From Flavobacterium undicola (GTDB lineage Bacteria; Bacteroidota; Bacteroidia; Flavobacteriales; Flavobacteriaceae): 64,000 nucleotides of DNA. Below are positions 8,472-16,793 of this stretch, piece after piece. Within the stretch, counting starts at the first letter, position 1, and each line of letters opens with the position of its first letter. The stretch is taken from assembly GCF_009909155.2 (NCBI RefSeq), contig NZ_JAAAPM020000005.1, forward strand, positions 106,519-170,518, given 5' to 3'. The translations under genes were made by a program, and so were the position numbers. The notes under the pieces are model-generated. The model was not told the origin of the DNA, searched no databases, and worked only from the letters and a program-made list of their open reading frames with translations.

Positions 8472-9710
8472 TTATGCGTCTAATTCTCCGGCAATTACAT
8501 TTAAACTGGATAAAATAACAATGGCATCTGATAGTAATGCCCCTTTTGTCATTTCTGGATAAGCCTGATAGTAGATAAAACAAGGTCTTCTAAAGTGAAG
8601 TCTGTATGGAGTTCTACTTCCGTCAGTAATCAGGTAAAACCCTAATTCTCCATTTCCTCCTTCTACCGGATGGTAGATTTCGGCAACCGGAACGGGAACT
8701 TCTCCCATTACAATTTTGAAATGATAGATTAAAGATTCCATATTATTGTAAACATCTTCTTTTGGAGGCAGGTAATAATCAGGAACTTCAGCATGGTATT
8801 CGTTTCCTTCAGGCATTTTGTCTAAGGCTTGACGAATGATGCTTAAACTCTCCCAAACTTCGGCATTACGAACACAAAAACGATCGTAAGTATCTCCTGA
8901 TTTTCCTACTGGAATTTTGAAATCAAAATCTTCGTAAGAGCTGTAAGGTTGAGCCACACGTACATCATAATCAACACCGGCAGCACGTAAATTAGGGCCA
9001 GTAAAACCGTAAGACATTGCTTTTTCGGCAGTAATTGGACCTACATTAACCGTTCTGTCTATAAAAATTCTGTTTCTTTCGAATAAGTTTTCAAATTCTT
9101 TCCATGCCGGTGGAAATTCTTCAAGAAAAGTGTCTAATAATTCAAATGCTTTTGGAGTCCAGTCTCTTTCAAAACCACCAATTCTACCCATGTTTGTTGT
9201 CAAACGGGCACCACAAATTTCTTCGTAGATTTCGTATACTTTTTCTCTAAATTGGAAGACATAAAGGAAACCAGTATATGCGCCGGTATCAACTCCTAAA
9301 ATGGAATTACAAATCAAGTGATCGGTAATTCTTGCCAATTCCATTACAATAACTCTCAAATATTGAGCTCTTTTAGGAACTTCAACACCTAGTAATTTTT
9401 CTAAAGTCATCCACCATCCCATGTTGTTGATAGGAGAGGAGCAATAGTTCATACGATCGGTAAGAGGAGTAATTTGGTAAAACGGACGATTTTCGGCAAT
9501 TTTTTCAAAAGCACGATGGATATAACCAATAGTTGGTTCAGCATCTAAAATGCGTTCTCCATCCATCAACAGAATATTTTGGAAAATTCCGTGAGTAGCT
9601 GGGTGAGTAGGCCCTAAATTCAGGATAGAAAGCTCGTTTCCATCTTCATTTAGTTGCTCTTTTATTATTTTAGCATAGCGATGCTCTGGTGGTAATAATA
9701 GTTCTGACAT
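8472..9710 (-). CDS. nuoD: NADH-quinone oxidoreductase subunit D
   Basis: 49-kDa type subunit of complex I, 412 aa, forming the quinone-binding site with NuoB. Typical motifs: NLGPTHPATHG near residue 31 (the His involved in quinone binding), GYIHRAFEK, GGFERDW, and the C-terminal segment with GGNGELGFYLITDGSRTPYR. It is separate from nuoC here, not fused as in E. coli. About 32 bases separate it from nuoC. Confidence 0.97.
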   Translation of the reverse strand: MSELLLPPEHRYAKIIKEQLNEDGNELSILNLGPTHPATHGIFQNILLMDGERILDAEPTIGYIHRAFEKIAENRPFYQITPLTDRMNYCSSPINNMGWWMTLEKLLGVEVPKRAQYLRVIVMELARITDHLICNSILGVDTGAYTGFLYVFQFREKVYEIYEEICGARLTTNMGRIGGFERDWTPKAFELLDTFLEEFPPAWKEFENLFERNRIFIDRTVNVGPITAEKAMSYGFTGPNLRAAGVDYDVRVAQPYSSYEDFDFKIPVGKSGDTYDRFCVRNAEVWESLSIIRQALDKMPEGNEYHAEVPDYYLPPKEDVYNNMESLIYHFKIVMGEVPVPVAEIYHPVEGGNGELGFYLITDGSRTPYRLHFRRPCFIYYQAYPEMTKGALLSDAIVILSSLNVIAGELDA

Positions 9711-9742
9711 TTATAGAATGTGAAAAATTATATATTGTTTTT

Positions 9743-10264
9743 TTAGCAATTGTCTATTGTTCTACCGAAGAAACGGTCGTCTTTATCGGTTCTTCCTCCG
9801 TCTTCCAATGGGAATTCTTTACGCATAGGAAAAGAAGTCATTTCATCCATATTCAAAATACGTTTCAACTGTGGGTGACCAATAAAATTAAAACCATAGA
9901 AGTCATAGGTTTCTCTTTCCATCCAATTAGACGATAAGAAAATATTTGATAGTGTTTTTATTTCTGGATTTTCTCCGTTAATAAAAGTTTTGATTTTAAT
10001 ACGTTTGTTTTCGTACCAATTGTGTAGAAGATATACAACCGCAAATTGTTTTTCTACCGGATTTTCAGGATAATGAATACCACATAAATCAGTTAAGAAA
10101 TGAAAACGTAAATCGGGATCGTTTTTTAAGAATAAAATGATAGCGGTATTTTTGTGAGCATTTATTTCAAAGGAGAAAATATCTCTTTCCTGTTGGAAAT
10201 TAAAAACATCTTCTGCAAAAGTTGCTACTAATTTTTCTTGAATAGCTGTGTTTTCTAATGCCAT
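9743..10264 (-). CDS. nuoC: NADH-quinone oxidoreductase subunit C
   Basis: 30-kDa type subunit of the peripheral arm, 173 aa. The family signature is seen near residues 115-155: WMERETYDFYGFNFIGHPQL, then RILNMDEM and FPMRKEFPLED. N-terminal ferredoxin-like region DPDLRFHFLTDLCGIHYP fits. Start at ATG 10264, one base after the nuoB stop. Confidence 0.95.
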   Translation of the reverse strand: MALENTAIQEKLVATFAEDVFNFQQERDIFSFEINAHKNTAIILFLKNDPDLRFHFLTDLCGIHYPENPVEKQFAVVYLLHNWYENKRIKIKTFINGENPEIKTLSNIFLSSNWMERETYDFYGFNFIGHPQLKRILNMDEMTSFPMRKEFPLEDGGRTDKDDRFFGRTIDNC

Positions 10265-10265
10265 T

Positions 10266-10814
10266 TTATTTGATATTATAAGAAGCTAATAATTCTTGAT
10301 ACTCCGGCGAACTTCTTCTTCTTACAGATTCTGATTTTACTAGTTCCTGTAATTTCATCACGCCATCAACAATTTGTTCAGGTCTTGGAGGGCAACCCGG
10401 AACATAAACGTCAACAGGGATTACTTTGTCAATTCCCTGAAGAACAGAGTAAGTATCGAATATTCCACCTGAACAGGCGCAGGCGCCAACAGAGATTACC
10501 CATCTAGGTTCAGCCATTTGTTCGTAAACCTGACGTAAAATAGGAGCCATTTTTTTAGAAATAGTTCCCATAACCATCAACATGTCAGCCTGACGTGGAG
10601 AGAAACTCACACGTTCAGAACCAAAACGTGCCAAGTCATAATGAGATGCCATAGTGGCCATAAATTCAATACCGCAACAAGAAGTTGCAAAAGGCAATGG
10701 CCAAAGCGAATTGGCACGAGCCAAACCTACAACGTCATTTAGTTTTGTGGCAAAAAATCCTTCGCCTACAACACCTTCAGGAGGGGCAACCATTTTTATT
10801 TTTGAATCGCTCAT
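10266..10814 (-). CDS. nuoB: NADH-quinone oxidoreductase subunit B (4Fe-4S N2)
   Basis: PSST-type subunit carrying terminal cluster N2, 182 aa. Cys ligands: the adjacent pair in [10 protein letters not shown], one in GACACSGG and one in VPGCPPRPE. Length and motif order are those of the family. It follows nuoA after a 172-base gap that holds an inverted-repeat element. Confidence 0.97.
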   Translation of the reverse strand: MSDSKIKMVAPPEGVVGEGFFATKLNDVVGLARANSLWPLPFATSCCGIEFMATMASHYDLARFGSERVSFSPRQADMLMVMGTISKKMAPILRQVYEQMAEPRWVISVGACACSGGIFDTYSVLQGIDKVIPVDVYVPGCPPRPEQIVDGVMKLQELVKSESVRRRSSPEYQELLASYNIK

Positions 10815-10823
10815 TTTAATCTT

Positions 10824-10984
10824 AGATTGCTGATTTTAGATTTTAGATTTTGAAAAATTCTAAAAAGTAAAATCAATTTTTAAATCAATTTTTATAGTTT
10901 GAAGAGTTTATATTTTAATTCTAAACGAGGCTGGATGACAACCAAATCCTAAGTCTAAAATCACGAATCTAAAATCTACAATCT
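10824..10984. repeat. Small inverted-repeat element between nuoA and nuoB
   Basis: Imperfect terminal inverted repeats of about 27 bases: 10824-10850 (agattgctgattttagattt...) and 10958-10984 (...cgaatctaaaatctacaatct). The body is AT-rich and has no open frame. Looks like a miniature non-coding insertion; nuoB must be expressed by read-through or from a promoter within it. Confidence 0.5.
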
Positions 10985-10986
10985 TT

Positions 10987-11352
10987 CTATTCCCATTGTA
11001 AAGCTTTCTTTTTGATGATATAGAAAAAACCAACTAAAAGCAAAGCCATGAACACCACCATTTTTATCATTCCTTCTATTCCAAGTTCTTTGAAGTTAAT
11101 AGCCCATGGATAAAGGAAGATCACTTCAATGTCAAACAGCACAAATAAAATAGCAACAAGGAAGTATTTTACAGAGAAAGGAATACGTGCATTACCTACA
11201 GATTCAATTCCGCACTCAAAGTTTTTATCCTTAATTGCAGATTTTCTTTTAGGTCCTAATTTCCCAGAAATAATGATGGTAGCTACTACAAAACCTATGG
11301 CAAGTAAAGCTTGCATTAGTATTGGGAAGTAATTGAATTGTCCTGATTGCAT
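10987..11352 (-). CDS. nuoA: NADH-quinone oxidoreductase subunit A
   Basis: First gene of the operon; small membrane subunit with three helices. The frame is open to 11412, but the ATG at 11352 (MQSGQFNYFPILMQ, 121 aa) lies just downstream of a good promoter and gives the family length. Signatures: FECGIESVGNARIPFSVKYF and AILFVLFDIEVIFLYPWA (conserved acidic helix). Confidence 0.94.
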   Translation of the reverse strand: MQSGQFNYFPILMQALLAIGFVVATIIISGKLGPKRKSAIKDKNFECGIESVGNARIPFSVKYFLVAILFVLFDIEVIFLYPWAINFKELGIEGMIKMVVFMALLLVGFFYIIKKKALQWE

Positions 11353-11381
11353 AATAATAAATTTTGTGCTAAAATAAGTCA

Positions 11382-11412
11382 CAAAGATATGCTTCAATGT
11401 TATAAAACACAA
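11382..11412 (-). promoter_or_regulatory. Promoter of the nuo operon
   Basis: On the minus strand, TTG (11412-11410), 20-base spacer, TATCTTTG (11389-11382) fits the Bacteroidota -33/-7 consensus TTG-N19ish-TAnnTTTG. A start point near 11375 would leave about 23 bases before the nuoA ATG. Confidence 0.6.
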
Positions 11413-11524
11413 GCGGACTATGAAAATTAGTGCTTGATTTTAAGGAGTTTTTTTCTAATTTTTAACGATTATAAATAAGCTTTTTTTAGTTTTCTTAAAA
11501 AAAACTAAAAATTTAAGATTTAAT

Positions 11525-11565
11525 TAAAAAAAAAACGTTCCGAAATAAATCGAAACGTTTTTTTT
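11525..11565 (-). terminator. Rho-independent terminator after the cold-shock gene
   Basis: Hairpin aacgtttcga/tcggaacgtt (one G-T pair) followed on the minus strand by a run of T. It lies 28 bases past the csp stop and separates it from nuoA. Confidence 0.75.
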
Positions 11566-11592
11566 AGCATTCGTAACAAAAAAATATTTTGT

Positions 11593-11787
11593 TTAGATAA
11601 CTGCAACTTTAGCAGCAACTTTTCCTTTTCTTCCTTCTTCTTCTTCGTAGCTAACTCTGTCACCTTCGCGTAATTCTTCCGCGTTGATTCCTGAAGCGTG
11701 AACAAAAATGTCTTTTCCTGTTTCTTCGTCTGTAATGAATCCGTAACCTTTAGACTCATTGAAAAATTTAACTGTACCTGTACGCAT
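11593..11787 (-). CDS. Cold-shock protein, CspA family
   Basis: 64-aa single CSD domain that binds RNA or single-stranded DNA and acts as an RNA chaperone. RNP-1 motif KGYGFIT (residues 13-19) and RNP-2 motif DIFVHASGI (26-34) are intact. The C-terminal half is unusually acidic then basic (YEEEEGRKGKVAAKV). A monocistronic gene: own promoter at 11817-11824 and own terminator at 11525-11565. A longer frame in another phase over the same bases is a shadow. Confidence 0.95.
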   Translation of the reverse strand: MRTGTVKFFNESKGYGFITDEETGKDIFVHASGINAEELREGDRVSYEEEEGRKGKVAAKVAVI

Positions 11788-11816
11788 TGTAATAGTAATA
11801 ATAATTTATAATGAAG

Positions 11817-11824
11817 CAAATGTA
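11817..11824 (-). promoter_or_regulatory. -7 element of the csp promoter
   Basis: TACATTTG on the minus strand matches TAnnTTTG, about 30 bases before the csp ATG. No clean -33 TTG at the usual spacing. Confidence 0.45.
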
Positions 11825-11915
11825 ATGTTTAATATAATACGAAAATCATTAATATCAATTTTTTTCATAAAATAATTGATATTCAGTGTATTCAGGCCTT
11901 TTCGAAAGATATTTA

Positions 11916-13664
11916 TTATAAATCTAATTGGATGTGTAATTCGTTTAATTGCGCGCTGTCAATGGCCGAAGGAGCATCAATCATCACGTCTCTTCCTGAG
12001 TTATTTTTAGGGAAAGCAATGAAGTCACGAATGGTTTCCTGACCACCTAAAATAGCTACTAATCGATCCAATCCAAAAGCCAAACCTCCATGTGGTGGCG
12101 CTCCAAATTGGAAGGCATCCATTAAGAATCCGAATTGTGCTTTTGCTTCTTCTTCAGAGAAGCCTAAATATTTAAACATCAATTGTTGGGTTGCTTTATC
12201 GTGAATACGGATAGAACCTCCTCCAATTTCATTTCCGTTTAAAACCATGTCGTAAGCATTAGCACGAACTTTTCCGGGTTCGGTTTCTAATAATTGCATG
12301 TCTTCTGGTTTTGGAGATGTAAATGGATGGTGCATCGCGTGGTAACGATCACTTTCTTCGTCTAATTCTAATAAAGGGAAATCAACTACCCAAAGAGGTG
12401 CAAAAACTGCTGGATTACGCAATCCTAAACGAGTTGCTACTTCCATTCTTAAAGCACTCAATTGTGCTCTGGTTTTATTAGCCGGACCTGAAAGCACAAA
12501 AATCATATCGCCTGCTTTAGCTCCGGTTGCTTTAGCCCAATTAGTTAAATCGTCCTGGTCGTAGAATTTATCTACCGACGATTTGAAAGTACCGTCTTCG
12601 TTGCATTTTGCATACACCATTCCTGATGCACCCACTTGTGGACGTTTTACCCAGTCAATTAAGGCATCAATTTCTTTACGGGTATAATTTCCAACGCCTG
12701 GAACAGCAATTCCCACTACTAATTCAGCAGCGTTGAATACCGGAAATTCTTTATGTTGAGCAAATTCGTTTAATTCTCCAAATTCCATCCCAAAACGAAT
12801 GTCTGGTTTGTCATTTCCGTAGGTTTTTATCGCATGCTCATAAGTCATACGAGGAAATTTGTCTACTTCAATTCCTTTGATTTCTTTTAGCAAATGACGC
12901 GTTAAACCTTCAAATATGTTCAAAATATCTTCTTGTTCCACAAATGCCATTTCGCAATCGATTTGTGTGAATTCAGGTTGACGGTCGGCACGTAAATCTT
13001 CGTCACGGAAACATTTCACAATTTGGAAATATTTGTCCATTCCACCTACCATCAATAATTGTTTGAACGTTTGTGGTGATTGTGGCAAAGCATAAAATTG
13101 TCCTTCGTTCATACGGGAAGGAACAACAAAATCTCTTGCTCCTTCAGGAGTTGATTTGATTAAATAAGGAGTTTCTACTTCGCAAAAATCCAAATCAGAC
13201 AAATATTTACGTACTTCCATTGCCACTTTGTGACGGAAAAGCAAACTGTTTTTTACCGGATTTCTTCTGATATCTAAATATCGGTATTTCATTCTGATAT
13301 CTTCACCACCATCGGTTTCATCTTCAATCGTGAATGGAGGAGTCAGCGCTGCATTTAAAATGTTTAGTTCAGTAACTAAAATTTCGATTTCACCTGTTGG
13401 GATGTTTTTGTTTTTAGCTTCTCTTTCGATAACAGTTCCCTTAACTTGAATTACAAATTCTCTTCCAAGGGTTTTTGCTAATTCGAATACTGTTTTTTCT
13501 GTACGACTTTCGTCGAAAATTAATTGTGTTATTCCATAACGGTCTCTTAAATCGACCCAATTCATGAATCCTTTATCACGTGATTTTTGAACCCAACCCG
13601 CAAGTGTAACTTCGGTATTGATATGTGAGGCGTTCAACTCGCCACAGTTATGACTTCTATACAT
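11916..13664 (-). CDS. aspS: Aspartyl-tRNA synthetase
   Basis: Class II synthetase charging tRNA-Asp, 582 aa. N-terminal OB-fold anticodon domain ([24 protein letters not shown]), class II motif 2 with [18 protein letters not shown] near residue 220, bacterial insertion (GAD) domain in the middle, and motif 3 [15 protein letters not shown] near residue 530. The length including the insertion domain is that of the bacterial type. Start at ATG 13664 ([11 protein letters not shown]). Transcribed alone. Confidence 0.97.
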   Translation of the reverse strand: MYRSHNCGELNASHINTEVTLAGWVQKSRDKGFMNWVDLRDRYGITQLIFDESRTEKTVFELAKTLGREFVIQVKGTVIEREAKNKNIPTGEIEILVTELNILNAALTPPFTIEDETDGGEDIRMKYRYLDIRRNPVKNSLLFRHKVAMEVRKYLSDLDFCEVETPYLIKSTPEGARDFVVPSRMNEGQFYALPQSPQTFKQLLMVGGMDKYFQIVKCFRDEDLRADRQPEFTQIDCEMAFVEQEDILNIFEGLTRHLLKEIKGIEVDKFPRMTYEHAIKTYGNDKPDIRFGMEFGELNEFAQHKEFPVFNAAELVVGIAVPGVGNYTRKEIDALIDWVKRPQVGASGMVYAKCNEDGTFKSSVDKFYDQDDLTNWAKATGAKAGDMIFVLSGPANKTRAQLSALRMEVATRLGLRNPAVFAPLWVVDFPLLELDEESDRYHAMHHPFTSPKPEDMQLLETEPGKVRANAYDMVLNGNEIGGGSIRIHDKATQQLMFKYLGFSEEEAKAQFGFLMDAFQFGAPPHGGLAFGLDRLVAILGGQETIRDFIAFPKNNSGRDVMIDAPSAIDSAQLNELHIQLDL

Positions 13665-13961
13665 GGTATAAATTTTAGTTTTTTTGCTCTTTTTAGCGCG
13701 AGTGCAAATTTAGGACTAATTATGAATTTTAGATTGTGAAAGACGATTTTTTGCATTTTCCCTTTTTTAATTTTTCATTAAAAGTGATTCTTTGATTTAA
13801 AATGCTTCTAATTTGCTCTTTTTGGAGAGAATTTTCTTGTTTTTTAGTTTCCAATGTTAAGCTTTTGTCTATGTTATGAAATTGTTACCAAAATGTTTTT
13901 TTAATGTAAATTTTGTTTCTAATTTTGGTGAAAAGGATGTAAACAATTAATAATTAACGAT
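13665..13961. other. Intergenic region between divergent aspS and the MORN-like gene
   Basis: About 300 bases without a gene, AT-rich. TAATTTTG at 13920-13927 (plus) fits the -7 consensus for the gene at 13962, but no TTG stands at the proper spacing. Nothing else recognised. Confidence 0.4.
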
Positions 13962-14327
13962 ATGAAAAAGTTTGTAATTTTAGTAGCAGTATTATTCTCA
14001 GGGGTTATTTTTGCTCAAGATGTGAAGCCAGTTTTAGAGCCATTTGGGAAAAAAGTAAAAGCCACTTATTTTCATGAAAATGGTCAAGTACTACAAGAAG
14101 GTTTCTTTGTTAAAGGAAAATTAGAAGGAACTTGGGTTTCTTATGATGAGAATGGAAACAAAACAGCATTGGGTGAATATAAAAATGGGAAAAAAGTAGG
14201 TAAATGGTTTTTCTGGTCTGAAATCAGCGAAAAAGGATTTACTAATTTAAATGAAGTGGATTATTCAAACAATAAAATAGCATCAGTTAAAAACTGGAAA
14301 AAAGAAGCTATTGCTAATGTGGATTAA
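13962..14327 (+). CDS. Secreted MORN/YwqK-like repeat protein
   Basis: 121 aa with a clear signal peptide (MKKFVILVAVLFSGVIFAQ, cleavage after FAQ). The mature part has two to three short repeats of the kind G-x-W-x-x-Y/F-x-x-N-G: ATYFHENGQVLQEGFF, GTWVSYDENGNKTALGEY, GKKVGKWFFW. Such repeats occur in MORN-like proteins and in the so-called YwqK family; a function is not known. Probably periplasmic or outer-membrane associated. Own terminator directly downstream. Confidence 0.75.
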   Translation: MKKFVILVAVLFSGVIFAQDVKPVLEPFGKKVKATYFHENGQVLQEGFFVKGKLEGTWVSYDENGNKTALGEYKNGKKVGKWFFWSEISEKGFTNLNEVDYSNNKIASVKNWKKEAIANVD

Positions 14328-14343
14328 ATACAATTTGTTAATT

Positions 14344-14383
14344 AAAAAAAGGCTTTTCCAGATTTTTGGAAAAGCCTTTTTTG
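14344..14383. terminator. Bidirectional terminator
   Basis: Perfect hairpin aaaaaggcttttcca / tggaaaagccttttt with A-tract on one side and T-tract on the other, so it can serve the MORN-like gene on plus and the uxuA transcript on minus. Confidence 0.85.
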
Positions 14384-14474
14384 ATGCAATTATTTTACCT
14401 TTTACAGTTTTTAGGCTGTGAATCAGTCTCGAATCTGCTAAATTTTTAGGATACGGATTCGTTTTTTAAATCAA

Positions 14475-15650
14475 TTATTTCTGAAATAATTTAAAACCTA
14501 TTCCAATTTCTAATCCTCGCAATTCAGCTAATCCTTTTAATCGTCCTATTATAGAATAACCAGGATATTTGTCCTTTCCGTCTTCCATTGAATGGAGAAA
14601 TCCGTGGTCAGGTCGCATGGGTAAACTAACTTTTTTATTATTCATAAGAACTATTAATTTCTCCATAACAGCTTCCATAGGATTATCTCCATTAAGATGT
14701 TCTGATTCTCTGAAAATATTTTCATCCTCTCGAACCACATTTCGCAGATGTAAAAAATGGATTCTATCGCCAAATTCTTCAATTATTTGAACCAAATCAT
14801 TTTTAGGATCAGCGCCTAGAGAACCAGTGCAGTAGCATAATCCATTGGCATTTAAAGGAACCGCATCAAATATTTTTCTAATATCGGCTTCGGTACAAAC
14901 AATACGCGGTAATCCCATAACTGAGAAAGGAGGATCGTCAGGATGGATAGCTAGTTTCAAACCTAATTCTTCTGCTAAAGGAGCTACCTCAGACAGGAAA
15001 TAAATAAGATTCTCTCTTAATTTGTTATCGTCAATATCTTTGTAATTGTCTAATAATGATAAAATTTGTTCAGCAGTAAAATGGATTTTGCTTCCGGGTA
15101 ACCCTAAAAGTACATTTTTAAACAACAGCTCTTTTTCTTCGGTAGAAAGTGAAGCGCCAAAAGCAATTGCTTGTTCTTTTTGTTCAGCTGTATATTCATT
15201 TTCGGCATTGGGTCTTTTTAATAAATGAATGTCAAAATAAACAAAAGCAATGTGATTGTAAAGTAATGCTTTGCTGCCATCTGAATTAATAAAATTATGG
15301 TCTGTTCGAACCCAGTCCAGAATAGGCATAAAATTATAAGTAATGACCTTAATTCCGCACTGAGCAATGTTTCTTAGACTGGTTTTGTAATTCTCGATGT
15401 ATTGTTTGAAATCGCCGCAAGCTCTTTTTATTTCTTCGTGAACAGGCAAACTTTCGATTACTGTCCAGTCCATTCCTGCTGCTTTAATTAAGTTTTGTCT
15501 TTCTTGAATGGCTTCAATAGTCCAAATTTCTCCAACAGGAATCTGATGTAAAGCGGTTACAATTCCAGTTGCGCCAGCTTGTTTAATATCTTCTAGATTT
15601 ACAGCGTCTTGGGGGCCAAACCAACGCATGGTGTGTTGCATTTTTATCAT
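14475..15650 (-). CDS. uxuA: Mannonate dehydratase
   Basis: Converts D-mannonate to 2-keto-3-deoxygluconate in glucuronate catabolism. Family motifs are present: QHTMRWFGPQDAVNLEDI at the start, GATGIVTALHQIP, HPDDPPFSVMGLPRIV, the FLHLRN segment and MRPDHGFLHS near the end (metal-binding His/Asp/Cys residues). An in-frame ATG at 15686 would overlap the SDR gene; the ATG at 15650 (MIKMQHTMRW) fits other UxuA starts better. Follows the SDR gene closely, so probably one operon. Confidence 0.94.
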   Translation of the reverse strand: MIKMQHTMRWFGPQDAVNLEDIKQAGATGIVTALHQIPVGEIWTIEAIQERQNLIKAAGMDWTVIESLPVHEEIKRACGDFKQYIENYKTSLRNIAQCGIKVITYNFMPILDWVRTDHNFINSDGSKALLYNHIAFVYFDIHLLKRPNAENEYTAEQKEQAIAFGASLSTEEKELLFKNVLLGLPGSKIHFTAEQILSLLDNYKDIDDNKLRENLIYFLSEVAPLAEELGLKLAIHPDDPPFSVMGLPRIVCTEADIRKIFDAVPLNANGLCYCTGSLGADPKNDLVQIIEEFGDRIHFLHLRNVVREDENIFRESEHLNGDNPMEAVMEKLIVLMNNKKVSLPMRPDHGFLHSMEDGKDKYPGYSIIGRLKGLAELRGLEIGIGFKLFQK

Positions 15651-15660
15651 TGGAGAAAAA

Positions 15661-16398
15661 TTAAAATCCGATACTATTTCCACCATCTACTGGTAAAATT
15701 GTTCCTGTTACATATTTTGATTCGGCGGTAGCATAAAAATAAGCCGCATCAGCTATATCATCTGGTTCACCTAAATATCCCATTGGTGTTCTTCCTAAAA
15801 CTTTGTTTTTTCTTTCAGGATCACTGTCTAAAGCTGTGGCTGACATTTTAGTTTTGATGAATCCCGGAGCAATACAGTTAACACGAATTCCAAAAGTTGC
15901 CAGTTCCACTGCCATAGCACGAGTCATGGCTTCAATAGCTCCTTTACTTGCCGAATAAGCAATTACTTTTGGGATTCCGTATTGAGAAGCCATAGAACTT
16001 ACGTTAACAATACTTCCATTTTTGTGTTCTTTCATGTTTTTTACAACTTCTCGGCTTACAGCAAAAACACTTAAAAGGTTAGTATGAATGATAGATAGAA
16101 AATCTTCATCGGTAACATCGGTAAATTCTTTTTTTAAGTTAATCCCAGCATTATTAACTAAAATGTCAATTGGTGCATCTTTGGTAAGTTCAGCAATCAT
16201 AGCCGGAATTCCATCTAAATTGCTCAAATCAAAAATTACGGGAATAGCATTGGTGCCAATTTCAGCACAAGCTTCTTCCGTTTTTTCTTTTGAACGTCCT
16301 ATTATGTAGGTTTTAATGCCGTTGTCGCATAATTTTTTTGCTGTAGCAAAACCTAAACCGGAATTTCCTCCGGTAACAATTGCTGTTTTTGAATTCAT
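15661..16398 (-). CDS. SDR-family oxidoreductase, probable D-mannonate (fructuronate) oxidoreductase
   Basis: NAD(P)-dependent short-chain dehydrogenase, about 245 aa from the ATG at 16398 (MNSKTAIVTGG). Classical motifs: TGGNSGLG cofactor loop, NNAG, catalytic Ser in NVSSMA and YSASK, and the IRVNCIAPGFIKT segment. Its place directly before uxuA suggests it interconverts fructuronate and mannonate, replacing the long-chain UxuB; that substrate is inferred from context only. The upstream relic of an alpha-glucuronidase supports a glucuronate pathway. Confidence 0.85.
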   Translation of the reverse strand: MNSKTAIVTGGNSGLGFATAKKLCDNGIKTYIIGRSKEKTEEACAEIGTNAIPVIFDLSNLDGIPAMIAELTKDAPIDILVNNAGINLKKEFTDVTDEDFLSIIHTNLLSVFAVSREVVKNMKEHKNGSIVNVSSMASQYGIPKVIAYSASKGAIEAMTRAMAVELATFGIRVNCIAPGFIKTKMSATALDSDPERKNKVLGRTPMGYLGEPDDIADAAYFYATAESKYVTGTILPVDGGNSIGF

Positions 16399-16423
16399 TG
16401 TGCTTATTGTTTTCTTTTTATAA

Positions 16424-16625
16424 TTAATTTCCGGCTGCAAAAGGGAATTTTAAATCTTCAAAATATTCCAGATATTTTGTTGGTTTCTCAACTGCTTTAG
16501 GAGTTTTTTTATTCGTACACAAATTTATACATTTTGTTTTATGTAGGTGTCCTGCATTGAAACCCCTCAACATCTTCGGGCTATTTTAAAGCCATTTCTT
16601 CCCAAAGTGAATGACCATTGTTTAA
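16424..16625 (-). pseudogene. 3' relic of a probable GH67 alpha-glucuronidase
   Basis: Directly before the SDR gene, one minus-strand frame ends with KPTKYLEYFEDLKFPFAAGN followed by TAA at 16424-16426; this resembles, from memory, the C-terminus of GH67 alpha-glucuronidases. About 120 bases further upstream another frame reads NGHSLWEEMALK, like the segment that precedes that end. Stops and frame changes separate the pieces, and nothing similar is seen past about 16626. The enzyme would release glucuronate from xylan, matching the next two genes. Identification is tentative. Confidence 0.5.
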
Positions 16626-16687
16626 TTTATATTCTTATGATATATAATTACCATAACAAATTTTTTCAGGACTAGACAGATTTAAAA

Positions 16688-16719
16688 AAGAGGAAGCTGT
16701 CTTTTCGGACAGCCTCTTA
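16688..16719 (-). terminator. Terminator left from the lost pump gene
   Basis: Hairpin aagag..gctgtc / gacagc..ctctt with a T-run on the minus strand, placed 22 bases past the stop of the RND relic at 16741. It now terminates the ATPase gene transcript. Confidence 0.65.
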
Positions 16720-16740
16720 TTTTGTCTTGAATGGATAAAA

Positions 16741-16793
16741 TTACATACTGAGTTTTGGGTTAAAACCGTCTTTGCTTAGTTCTTTGTGTGTGT
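16741..16793 (-). pseudogene. Last codons of a second RND efflux pump gene
   Basis: The minus strand reads HKELSKDGFNPKLSM then TAA, nearly the same as the end of the complete RND gene at 19917 (HKELSEDGFNPKHTM, TAA). Over 51 bases the two agree at about 41. Only this tip remains; the next codons upstream belong to the ATPase gene, which ends at 16794. So a paralogue of the pump was replaced or deleted up to its last 16 codons. Confidence 0.75.

Noticed and set aside
11520..11819. 99-codon open frame over the csp gene on the same strand
   Set aside because: It is a phase-shifted shadow of the CSD coding sequence, which has intact RNP motifs in its own frame.
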